From Mesorhizobium denitrificans (GTDB lineage Bacteria > Pseudomonadota > Alphaproteobacteria > Rhizobiales > Rhizobiaceae): a stretch of 64,000 nt of DNA. The position numbers and the translations under genes are program-made. Positions 53,794-62,800 of this stretch are shown in pieces. The notes under the pieces were generated by a model. The model was given only the letters and a program-made list of their open reading frames with translations, did no database searches and was not told the DNA's origin. Positions within the stretch are counted from its first letter, which is position 1. The number at the start of each line of letters is the position of its first letter. Where the stretch lies: NCBI RefSeq assembly GCF_003403035.1, contig NZ_QURN01000011.1, positions 105,480 to 169,479 of the forward strand, written 5' to 3'.

Positions 53794-55922
53794 AAGCCAA
53801 GTTCGCGGACGAATACGCGACCAATCCAGCGCCAAAGCCGCGATGCTGCACTTTCCGGCTTTGCGTCGATAAGCAAGGTGCCGCGTATGGTCTGGCCGAT
53901 TGGGGTTGATGTCGCTGGCGTTTCTGCGCGCACAGCGTAATGGGCCGTGACCGGCGCCAATGTCTTGTTTGCTTGTTGATAGACCGCAATGGGACCGCCA
54001 TTGACGGAAGCCAGATCGGGCAGGTCGATACGGGTGACGCCATACGTGCTTACGCCAACCAGGGTGGCGTCGAGCTTTCCGCGGCTGAGGTCGGCGGGCA
54101 CGAATACCGTTTTCGCGCCATCTTCAAGACGCGCGCGGTCATCGCCTTCGACATAGCCACGGATAGCGAGCGAACCTGTACTTTCGAGATAGCCGAGCTG
54201 CTGGTTGCGCCCTACCCATCGACCCTCCACAATTCCTGAATTTATGTCGGCGATGCGCCCGTCAAACGGCGCGCGTACAATGAGCTTGCTTTCGCGCTCC
54301 TCCAGCCCTGCACGCTGCGCCTGTAGCGATGCAAGCTGACTTTGAATGGTTCCGCTTTGCGCGCGGTCTTCGGCTTCTGCGCCGATACGGGAAAGGCGCA
54401 GTTCGGCAAGCGAAATTTCGATCTCGGTTAGCTTGCGCTCATGCGCGGTAGCTGGCGATTCAATCTCGAAAAGCACGTCGCCTTTGTGTACCTCTTGTCC
54501 ACGTATGACGCGGACAGCGGTGATTTTGCCCGGCTCTTCAGGATAAAGGCGAGCAAACAATTCCGGCTGCAGAATGGCGGGGGCTGTGACGCGGCTCGAT
54601 ACCGGCAGAAAGACGAAGGCGATTGCGGCTGCAAAAATCGCCAATGAAAAATATGTGCGGCGACGGGACAGGATTTCATGTCGCATGGCGAACCATTCCT
54701 TGATTTCGCTCCAGACGGGACGGATCAGGAAGAATCCGACCTCAACCGCGAAAAGCATGATGCCGACGATTTTGATGAAGAAGTGATAAACCAGCAGCGC
54801 AATGCCGATATAAAGCAGAAGCCGATAGATCGTGGTGGCTATGGCGTAGGCGGTTAGAAAAAGATCGATCCTGCGTGGGAAATATTCGGGCGGTTCTGCG
54901 CCCAAATCGAACAGAAACTCACGAATGCGCCATTTCAGGTGGCGGAACGCGCGGGGCTGAAGGTTCTCGATGCCGACCGCATCGGCGAGAATATAATAGC
55001 CGTCAAAGCGCATGAATGGATTGGTGTTGACGACGAGGCTGAGTATCCAGCCAATAGCCGCAAGCACGAAAACAGCGCTGCGCAGCGGGCCGTCTGGCAG
55101 AAACGACCATGCGAGAAGCGCATAGGCCGCAACTGCGAACTCGACGAGCATTCCAGCCGAATCGATGGCTAGCCTTTGACGCCGTTGCTTGAGCCGCCAT
55201 GCATCCGATACGTCTGTGTAAAGCAGGGGCATCAACACCATCATGGCGAAGCCCATTGTGGGAACGCGACAGCCATAACGGTGCGCGACATAGGCGTGGC
55301 CAAGTTCGTGCAGCGACTTGATAAAGCCTACTGAAAGCAGGGAGATGATCGCGCCTTCAAGCGTGAAGACATAAGGGAAAGTGCTCTTGAACGCCTCCCA
55401 TTGTCTTGAGACCAGATAGAGGCCCATCAGCCCGACGATGACGGTGAACATCAGGAAAGTGCGGGAGAACAGTGGCGCGACGATCGGCCATGTCGCGCGC
55501 AGGAACGGCGTCGGGCGGACCAACGGCACTTTGAAAAACAGGTAGTTGTGTACCAGTCGCATAAAGAGCGAATGGCGCGGCTTCGACGCAGCATGCAGCG
55601 GACGCCACGAGCCAGACGATGGTGTTGTGAAAAAGAACCCCGAATCGAGCAGGCGGGTGGCGGTCGTGATTTCCTCGGGTGTGGCTTCTCGCCCGAAATT
55701 TCTCGCGACCATTATCATGAGCTTGGCGACGCTGCCCGCGCGGTTCCAGAGCGAAAGCAGTTGGAACATCTCGTAGGTGATGCGGAAGAAACGGTTACGG
55801 ATCGGGTCCAGCACGATCCACACAGGCGCACCGGAATAGCTTACGCCGCCGCGCACGATTTGCAGGTCTTCCCGCAGCGGTGGCAGCGGGATATCGGCGG
55901 GTGCAGCTAGATCCCCAGCCAT
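53790..55922 (-). CDS. M50 (site-2-protease-like) metalloprotease fused to an HlyD-type adaptor
   Basis: A 710-residue inner-membrane protein. Residues 1-120 form a soluble region with a PqqD-like feel (VWIVLDPIRNRFFRIT). Then come several hydrophobic helices with the zinc motif HELGH (H205, E206, H209) and the second site NPFMRFDGYY (N301, D307), as in M50 proteases. After more helices (to about 440) the protein continues as an HlyD adaptor: lipoyl-type half-motifs around IESPATAHE and APFDGRIADINSG, with a short coiled-coil hairpin between, then a beta-barrel. Members are often labelled putative peptide zinc metalloprotease. ATG at 55922 overlaps the upstream gene by 16 bp. Last gene of the operon divergent from the giant surface protein; probably works in its export or cleavage. 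Confidence 0.85.
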   Translation of the reverse strand: MAGDLAAPADIPLPPLREDLQIVRGGVSYSGAPVWIVLDPIRNRFFRITYEMFQLLSLWNRAGSVAKLMIMVARNFGREATPEEITTATRLLDSGFFFTTPSSGSWRPLHAASKPRHSLFMRLVHNYLFFKVPLVRPTPFLRATWPIVAPLFSRTFLMFTVIVGLMGLYLVSRQWEAFKSTFPYVFTLEGAIISLLSVGFIKSLHELGHAYVAHRYGCRVPTMGFAMMVLMPLLYTDVSDAWRLKQRRQRLAIDSAGMLVEFAVAAYALLAWSFLPDGPLRSAVFVLAAIGWILSLVVNTNPFMRFDGYYILADAVGIENLQPRAFRHLKWRIREFLFDLGAEPPEYFPRRIDLFLTAYAIATTIYRLLLYIGIALLVYHFFIKIVGIMLFAVEVGFFLIRPVWSEIKEWFAMRHEILSRRRTYFSLAIFAAAIAFVFLPVSSRVTAPAILQPELFARLYPEEPGKITAVRVIRGQEVHKGDVLFEIESPATAHERKLTEIEISLAELRLSRIGAEAEDRAQSGTIQSQLASLQAQRAGLEERESKLIVRAPFDGRIADINSGIVEGRWVGRNQQLGYLESTGSLAIRGYVEGDDRARLEDGAKTVFVPADLSRGKLDATLVGVSTYGVTRIDLPDLASVNGGPIAVYQQANKTLAPVTAHYAVRAETPATSTPIGQTIRGTLLIDAKPESAASRLWRWIGRVFVRELGF

Positions 55923-57298
55923 TGCCGCACTGCCGCGACGGGACGTCGGAACAGGTAGAACGCGAGCGGCACCTTGTCTCCGTAGAGTTGGGCCGTTCCG
56001 CGTGTGCCGAGCCTGGTTGCTGCATCGCCATCGAACTGCGCGTAGATGCGATAGGCCAGTGTGTTGTTTTCGATGGTCTGCGCTTCGAATGAAATCGTGC
56101 GGACTTTTGCGTCTACGGGCTTCAAGGGGTTGGAATCCAGAAACGCGCGTACTTTTGCGCCTTGCTTGAGCGCGATGGCATCCGCCACGGGCACGTCGAC
56201 TCGCAGTTCCAGCTTTGCTGGGTCTGCGATTTCCATGATGCGCTCGCCGGTTGCCACAGGCCGACCGACCCAATCGCGCGGATCGCCAAACACGGCTACG
56301 CCTGTCGCCGGAGATTTAATCTCGGTGCGAGCCAGCATGTCTCGCGCGTAGTCGCGCTTCGCCTCGGCCAGCGCTAACTCGCTGCGCGAAACGGCAAGTT
56401 CGGCGCGCATACGTGGATCCGTTACGGCGCTTTGCGTTACCTGCTTGAGCCTTGCCTCGGCGACGGCGATGTTTCGCTCTGCGACGGCAAGTTCATTGCG
56501 CAATGTTGTCGAGGCAAGCCGCAGCAGCGGTTCGCCTTCATGGACCGATTGATTTGGCGCGACGAGAATGTCCTCGATTACGCCATCCATGGACGGCGCG
56601 ACGACACGCGGGCTAACCGACGTTACTTCAGTGGGTGCAAGAATGGTAAGCGGAACCGGGATTGTACCCGCGACGACCGCCGCAACGGCAAGCGCGGCAA
56701 CAAGCCATCCAATTTTCAACCTCGGCAGAACCTTGCGTTTGCCTACGAGCGCCAGCCACGAATGCGCGTATGTCTCGGCAAGGCGAGCGGCGACGATGGA
56801 GTCCTGCTCGATCCAAGGCACTTCGCGAGACATGATCATTCCGGCGAATGGGACGCCTTCGCGTGTCAAGAGCGGAACCCATGACATAAAGCGGAAGGGA
56901 TATTCCTTGTGCTCCGGATCTTCCGGTGGGCAGTAGGCCGGCAGCACGAATTCCCGGACCTTCGCCAGGCCGACATCAGCATCGAGCGCACGCACCACGC
57001 TTTCGATCCAGCGCAATCTGGGTGAATCGCGATCGATTTTACTGATCGAGGAGACTTGGGCGATGCGCGGCTTTCCGCTGCTGAGCGTGAGCAGAAAAAT
57101 CTGCCTCGCACGCGCCAATTTCATGGTTTCGTTGGCAATCGCGAATTGAAGCTCGCCGACCGTTGCGGCGCGCCGTGCTTCGGATTCTGCCTTGAGAAGC
57201 AGTTCGATGCCGCCGCCCGCGGCCTGCTGCGGTGGAGTAAATCCCTGCGCCGGAGGGGAAACGGAAATTACTCTCTCGGCGGTTTTTGGTTCTGCCAT
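55907..57298 (-). CDS. HlyD-family adaptor with N-terminal cytoplasmic GAF-like domain
   Basis: A 463-residue protein. Residues 35-185 look like a GAF-type sensory fold (LQFAIANETMKLARARQIFLL, SWVPLLTREGVPFAGMI), which lies before the single membrane helix at about 196-214 and so should be cytoplasmic. The rest is a periplasmic adaptor: lipoyl half-motifs VIEDILVAPNQSVHEGEPLL and SPATGVAVFGDP, a hairpin with LRNELAVAERNIAVAEARL, then a beta-barrel. The pairing of a GAF-like domain with HlyD is unusual and could sense cell state or position cargo. It starts 7 bp after the stop of the soluble adaptor gene and overlaps the M50-HlyD gene by 16 bp. Confidence 0.82.
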   Translation of the reverse strand: MAEPKTAERVISVSPPAQGFTPPQQAAGGGIELLLKAESEARRAATVGELQFAIANETMKLARARQIFLLTLSSGKPRIAQVSSISKIDRDSPRLRWIESVVRALDADVGLAKVREFVLPAYCPPEDPEHKEYPFRFMSWVPLLTREGVPFAGMIMSREVPWIEQDSIVAARLAETYAHSWLALVGKRKVLPRLKIGWLVAALAVAAVVAGTIPVPLTILAPTEVTSVSPRVVAPSMDGVIEDILVAPNQSVHEGEPLLRLASTTLRNELAVAERNIAVAEARLKQVTQSAVTDPRMRAELAVSRSELALAEAKRDYARDMLARTEIKSPATGVAVFGDPRDWVGRPVATGERIMEIADPAKLELRVDVPVADAIALKQGAKVRAFLDSNPLKPVDAKVRTISFEAQTIENNTLAYRIYAQFDGDAATRLGTRGTAQLYGDKVPLAFYLFRRPVAAVRQWLGI

Positions 57299-57305
57299 TT
57301 GAGAT

Positions 57306-58070
57306 TCAACCGTTGGGTTGCGTGAAGCGAACTGGTCCGCTCATGCCGGGCAGGATGCCGCTAGCCGGGTCGGTGAACCGGCCAATAACCTTGATTGTCT
57401 GGCTGACCGGATCGACAACGGGCGCAATCGCCGCCACCTCGGCATTCAACGTTTCAGCCTTTTCTTCGAGGCTCATCGTGAATTTATCTCCGGGCTTCAG
57501 CCAGCGCATCCAATTGGCAGGCAGCAGCATTTCGATTTCCAGAGCGTCGTCACTGACAATTTGCATCAAAGGCTTGGTGCGATCGGTGAGTTCGGCGACG
57601 TTGGCGGTCTTTGCTGCAACGCGCCCATCGAAAGGAGCCTTGATCTCGCATTGCTTGATCTTGATGCGGAACGTATCGACTTCCGCCGCGGCCTGATCTG
57701 TCTTGGCTTTTGAAAGCTGGACTTCAAAGCGACCGACCGCATTCAGCTTGGCCAGCCGCAAATTGTTGTCGTACGTTAGTTGCTCGGCTGCCTGCCGGGC
57801 TTCAGACGAGCGCAACTCGGCGCGCAAGCCATCGCAATCGAATACCGCGAGCGTGTCGTCCTTCTTAAAGCTCTGCCCTTCACGGAAGGGAAGCTCGACG
57901 ATGCGGAATCCGAGATCGCTGGATATGGTGGCTTCGTTAACCGCTTTGACGATGCCGCGCAGCGACGGCGCATCATCCTGCGCAGAGGCTGATAATGGAT
58001 GTGCAGCGAGCATCGCCATGGCAGCGATGAGGCAACAGGATGCTCGCAATTGCTTCGGCCAGACCTTCAT
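57306..58070 (-). CDS. Soluble periplasmic adaptor (HlyD/RND-MFP-like)
   Basis: A 254-residue protein with a cleavable signal peptide (MKVWPKQLRASCCLIAAMAM, cut after SASA) and no membrane anchor. It has lipoyl halves (IVELPFREGQSFKKDDTLAVFD and CEIKAPFDGRVAAKTANV), a hairpin of about 50 residues between them, and one beta-barrel (EIEMLLPANWMRWLKPG). AGGAGG lies upstream of the ATG at 58070, 13 bp after the TolC-like stop. As a third adaptor in one operon it may bridge the two inner-membrane HlyD proteins and the outer-membrane channel. Confidence 0.85.
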   Translation of the reverse strand: MKVWPKQLRASCCLIAAMAMLAAHPLSASAQDDAPSLRGIVKAVNEATISSDLGFRIVELPFREGQSFKKDDTLAVFDCDGLRAELRSSEARQAAEQLTYDNNLRLAKLNAVGRFEVQLSKAKTDQAAAEVDTFRIKIKQCEIKAPFDGRVAAKTANVAELTDRTKPLMQIVSDDALEIEMLLPANWMRWLKPGDKFTMSLEEKAETLNAEVAAIAPVVDPVSQTIKVIGRFTDPASGILPGMSGPVRFTQPNG

Positions 58071-58083
58071 TCGGCCTCCTCGC

Positions 58084-59559
58084 CTATTCGGCGGACGCCA
58101 CCTGCAGCTTTGGTGCGTTGCCCCGTTCTGTCCACATATCACGCAATTGACGCGCTACCACATCGACCGGCTGCGTAAGGTCGATGCCCACTGGGAACGG
58201 GTTTATACCAAGCGAAGCGTAAACATTTGCATACGCATTTTGCAGATCTGCATAAACCATGTCTGCCTTGGCATCAGCCAGCAAGGTATTCATTTCCTCA
58301 CGGATGAGCAATTGCTGGCTGGTTTTGTCGGCCTGTGTCTCCGCACGCACCTGCTTGAGAATCCGATGCTGCACATTTGAAAGCGCTGCAGCCGTGCCGT
58401 ATGACTTGCGCAGATGCGCGTGGCGCACGCGGCTGATATTGACCTGCGTCATGACAGCCATGGCCACGGACAGGGCGCGCTTGTCCAGAACTTCCTCGGA
58501 AGCTTGCGAGCGCGCCTTTACCGCTGGCATGCTCATAAGTTTCAACAGATTCCAGCTGACCTTCGCGCCGTAAGAAACCCATTCGTTCTGCGCGATGAAC
58601 TCGTTTGAATCGTAGTTGAGCCCGGCGTAGAGATTGAAGCTCGGCAGAAGCTGCAGCAATGCGGCCTGCACTTCCTTGTCGTTTACGCGAATCTCATAGT
58701 TGACTTCGCGCATTTCCGGCCTGTTCGCCGCAGCGACGAGATAAAGCTGACCCGGATCGTTCGGCAGGTTCAGCTTGATATTGCCTCTCTTTGGCGCAAC
58801 CAGGTTGAAAGGCGTGCCCGGGCGGACATTCATGAGCGCCGCAAGTTGGCTCTTTGCAAGGCTGAGTTCGTTCTCAAGCGACTCGATCTCACGCTTAACT
58901 TCAATAAGTTCGCGCTCGTAGGTGAGGGCAATCAACGGCGAGGTGTCGCCAGAAGCTGAAAGCGAGCGCGTTTCGCGCAGCGCCTGCTGGACGCGGCCCT
59001 CAAGACCACGCATGCGGTTTACGAGACGATCATAGCTGACTGCGCGCCAATAGGCTGTTCGGACATCTTCAATTACGCGATTGACGATCTTACGCTTGGC
59101 TTCGACCTGAATGAGTGCCCGATCGGCCGCTTGTTGAGCGCGGACATAGGAAAGGCCGAAGTCGAGAATATTCCAAGAAAAGGTCAGGTCAGACGTGAGA
59201 ATGTCCGGATCGCGCGTCGAAGGCGTCGTGTCGTCGGCATCGTTTCTGCCGGCATAACCTGAACTGGCGACGAGATCGGGTAGAGTTGCGTAATTTGCGA
59301 GATTGATATCGCGCAGCCTAAGCGCAGCCTCCATGACCTCGACTTGAACGTCCAAGTTGTATTTGAGCGCTCTCGCCATTGCTTCATAGAGGTCAACAGA
59401 GCCGCTGATCGGCTGCTGATTGGCATCAGCGCGCGACAGTTTATCCGAACCAAATGCGAGATTGTCAGCGTCTGAAAGCTCTTTTGGCTTCACTGCGCAG
59501 CCGCTGACGGTGAGAATGAGCGCAATGGCGATTGCCAGTTTTCTGCTGGATTTCGTCAT
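58084..59559 (-). CDS. TolC-family outer-membrane efflux lipoprotein
   Basis: A 491-residue protein with a lipobox VSGC (lipidated C21) and the internal repeat of TolC-like channels: alternating long helices (YEAMARALKYNLDVQVEVMEA; VNYEIRVNDKEVQAALLQ) and short beta segments (LTFSWNILDFGLSYVRAQQ; VSWNLLKLMSMPAVKARS). It would form the outer-membrane exit duct for the adaptors encoded next. ATG at 59559 chosen; tandem GTGs at 59568-59571 are alternatives. First gene of the operon divergent from the giant protein gene. Confidence 0.9.
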   Translation of the reverse strand: MTKSSRKLAIAIALILTVSGCAVKPKELSDADNLAFGSDKLSRADANQQPISGSVDLYEAMARALKYNLDVQVEVMEAALRLRDINLANYATLPDLVASSGYAGRNDADDTTPSTRDPDILTSDLTFSWNILDFGLSYVRAQQAADRALIQVEAKRKIVNRVIEDVRTAYWRAVSYDRLVNRMRGLEGRVQQALRETRSLSASGDTSPLIALTYERELIEVKREIESLENELSLAKSQLAALMNVRPGTPFNLVAPKRGNIKLNLPNDPGQLYLVAAANRPEMREVNYEIRVNDKEVQAALLQLLPSFNLYAGLNYDSNEFIAQNEWVSYGAKVSWNLLKLMSMPAVKARSQASEEVLDKRALSVAMAVMTQVNISRVRHAHLRKSYGTAAALSNVQHRILKQVRAETQADKTSQQLLIREEMNTLLADAKADMVYADLQNAYANVYASLGINPFPVGIDLTQPVDVVARQLRDMWTERGNAPKLQVASAE

Positions 59560-59888
59560 ATTGCTCACCACCCGCCCTCAAACCATACGCAGCACTTTGC
59601 CACGCGAAAGCGCGTCAAAGAGCATTCAACTAAATGGCTACTATTTTAAAGTTGCAGCGACTTCCAGCGTGGCGGCAGCAAAGAATCGCAGAATCCGCAT
59701 TTGCGTTGCATCGAATCCACATAAATCAGGCTCAACGCAGTTAATCATGGGTAACTTTTCTCATGATATAATATTTTATTTGCAGTAAATTTGTTTACCT
59801 ACGATGTGTAAGCCGACTGGTATCAATGCTGGTGGTCGGGTTGTGTCCGACCTTCGGTTTCATATCTGGATCTGGTGGCGGCCATCCA
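59560..59888. promoter_or_regulatory. Divergent promoter region between the TolC-like operon and the giant protein gene
   Basis: About 330 bp without a gene, AT-rich in the middle. A TATAAT hexamer (59767-59772) could be a -10 box for the giant gene, but no good -35 is seen at 16-18 bp. Closer to the gene, GGTCGG-N7-CCGACC (59834-59852) is a perfect 6-bp hairpin that would lie in the leader RNA. The shared region suggests joint control of exporter and cargo. Confidence 0.5.
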
Positions 59889-62800
59889 ATGAACGAACGA
59901 TTTTCTCATTCAAGGGATCGCGCGCGAGCGCGCAAAAAGGCTGGGTCCAATGGCTCTCGCTTCGGCGATATGCTCATGGAGCTGGAGCAGCGCATAGCAT
60001 TCGATGCAGCGGCTGGCGAGCATGCGGAAGCGGCTGCTGAGCGGCATTCGCCCAATGTCGAAAAACAACCTGAGCACGATTTTTCGGCCTTGGCCAAAGC
60101 GCTTGAGGCTCGTGGCAACGCTCAGGAGAATAGATCTGAGAACATACCATCTAATGCGTCGACACATCGTCGTGACGATTCTTCAAATGGCAATGTCGAT
60201 AGAGATCGCGAATTGGGGCGGCGCGGTGCCTCCGGAATCACGCACGAGGAACACCGCGGCGAGCTTGGGTCGCGCAATTCTGACCATCACTTGCGCGCAA
60301 GTCTCGATATTCCCAACGTGCAGGAAAGCACTATTCGTTCGCACGATTCAGGGCTTCGGAGCTTCCAGGACGGAAATCGGCCTGCTTCGGACACTGCTCA
60401 TCGCGGAAATGAGCGACATAACGTGATTGCTGACGAGCAAATCGGTTTTCTCGACGGCAATCACAGTACAAGCAGCTCCGCAAGAGAGATCGTATTCGTC
60501 GCCGGCGATATTGAAGACAAGGACTCGTTGATCGCCAGCTTCGGCAAGGATGTCGAGGTTGTGACGCTTGATCCTACCAAGGATGGCGTGGAGCAGATAG
60601 CAGCGGCATTGAAAGGCCGCACAGGCATTGAAGCCATTCACATTCTGTCGCACGGCGGAGAAGGGCAGCTTTCGCTTGGAACGGCGTCACTTACCGCCGA
60701 CAGCATGCAGGGCGAGTATCTCGACGAACTGACGGTAATTGGCCATGCCTTGTCTGCGGACGGCGATATTCTGATTTATGGCTGCGATTTCACGGCTGGT
60801 GACGCCGGGTTGCGCGCTGCCATCGTGCTTGGCGGAATCACCGGTGCTGATATTGCGGCCTCCACCGACACGACCGGCCATGTTGATCTTGGCGGCGATT
60901 GGGATCTGGAAACGCATGTTGGCGCTATTGAAGCCGCTGCAATCGACCCGACCGACTGGCACCATGCGCTGGTCCAGACCACAATCAATCCTACAGGCGG
61001 TACGCTCGGAACTGGTGCCGACGGTTTGCGCATCTATGTGGGCAATACAGGACAGCTTCAGGTTACCTATAAAGGCCTGACGCAATTCTACAGCCCGAAC
61101 GTGACAGACACGAGCACGAGCCTTTTCAACGGCATCTTTCTCGCATATGGCAATCGGATTCTCGGGCCCAGTACATCCGTGACAAACATCGTCGACACCG
61201 TGTGGCAGTCGGCTGGTGCACAAACTCTGACGGGTGCGGGTACAGAAGCTAACCCCTACGTCGTTACTACCCGTCTCTATTATAATATCGGTGGCACTTC
61301 CGGCTATGACGCAGGCACGGACCTGCTCGTCCAAATCGAGACAATCTACGCATCTCCGAATGCCTTTTTTACTCAGAACGTAACGGTAACTCCGCCAACG
61401 GCAAACGGACAAATTATCAAGTATTATCATACACTTGATACTTATTTGGCGGGCGTAGACGCGGGGCCTGCATTTTCGCTGGATCCCAGCCTTGCAATCA
61501 ACAATATCACCGACGGAGACCCTTCTTACGTTGGTGTGCGTCGAGGCATCGGCACAAGCACCGAAGCTGTTGTCGGCTTTGCGGAAGTTGAAGGTAGCCC
61601 CCTTCAGTTCGATCACTACTATTCAGCGGTCTACAACGGCATGTACGCCAGCATGGATAATGGCGGCGACTTGGCCAATACGTGGAACACGAATCCGAGT
61701 ACCGACAACGGTATCGCGGTTCAGTTCACGCTTGGTGCGATCACAACCGCGCAAACCTTCAGCTATCGGATCGCATTTGACGGCGACACGACACTCGACC
61801 TCGACGCCAACAACAGCACGGCTACCGGGACAAGCTATGTCGGGACCTTCCAGGCAACGACCGGTAGTCAGGTTGCCGTGGTCGATACGGATATCGATAT
61901 CACCAATGTTATTGGTGGCATTGCTGACGCAACAGTCACGCTGACGAATCCGCAAAGCGGCGATGTGCTGACCGTAGACGACAGCTCTTTGCCTGCGGGC
62001 ATAACGGTGACTGTGCACTCGGCTTATTCGGTTACGATTGCCGGTGTCGCTGACGCCGCCGCATATGAAGCAGCGCTTCAGACTATCAAGTTCTCGAGCA
62101 CGAGCGGTGTCACTTCGACGCGCAGCTTTACCGTTGCGGTGCATAACCAGCTTAACTCAGTCACAACGACCGCCACAGCTACGTTGAACGGAAACTTTAG
62201 TCCCGTCGTGGACCTGAACTCGGGTCTGACAGGTATCGTTCAAACCAACAATATCGTTGCGAACGGTGACTTCGCAGATTATGCGGACAAGCCTTATGGC
62301 TGGACTGAAGGCGGCTCAGGCACAGCAACCGACAGTGGAGTGACCGGTCGCTATGCCTTCACATCGAATAATGCTGCGACCCTTACACAAGACGGGCTGA
62401 CAGGGCTTAATGTCGGGCCGGGTCTGAACGGTGCTGGCCAAATTACGCTCGATATCGGCTGGGTGAACAGTGCCACGAGTTCGCGCACGTTCGAAATTCA
62501 GGTTGCCGGTGTTGTGTATGCGCGCCTCACCACTGGCGCCGCGGTAACGAGCGGCGCCATTGCCTATCTCAATGGCGCAACTAACGCTGCCGGGACCACC
62601 GCCACAACGGCGATCACAGCGATGGGTAGCGGCACCGGAACGCTAACTTCGATCATCATAAATCTGCCTGCTGCGGTCGCTGCATCGGGCAGTCTTGTTT
62701 TCAGCGGCAGCAATGCCGGGGATGACGTCTATATCGACAATGTACGGCTGCGCACAAACATCACCTCCATGGTGGACCAGACGGCAGGTTCAAACTGGAA

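Noticed and set aside
55923..56273. N-terminal extension of the M50-HlyD gene
   Set aside because: Reads through the upstream adaptor gene in another frame with arginine-rich sequence; ATG 55922 fits the operon overlap.
59767..59772. TATAAT as the promoter -10 of the giant gene
   Set aside because: Kept only as a possibility in the region entry: no acceptable -35 at 16-18 bp and AT-rich surroundings make a chance match likely.
59572..59888. c-di-GMP or other riboswitch in the giant gene leader
   Set aside because: Only a simple hairpin is seen; no conserved riboswitch core was recognised.
60687..61616. A 309-residue minus-strand frame inside the giant gene (and another at 61623-62144)
   Set aside because: Antisense to a continuous repeat protein; no domain, no ribosome site.
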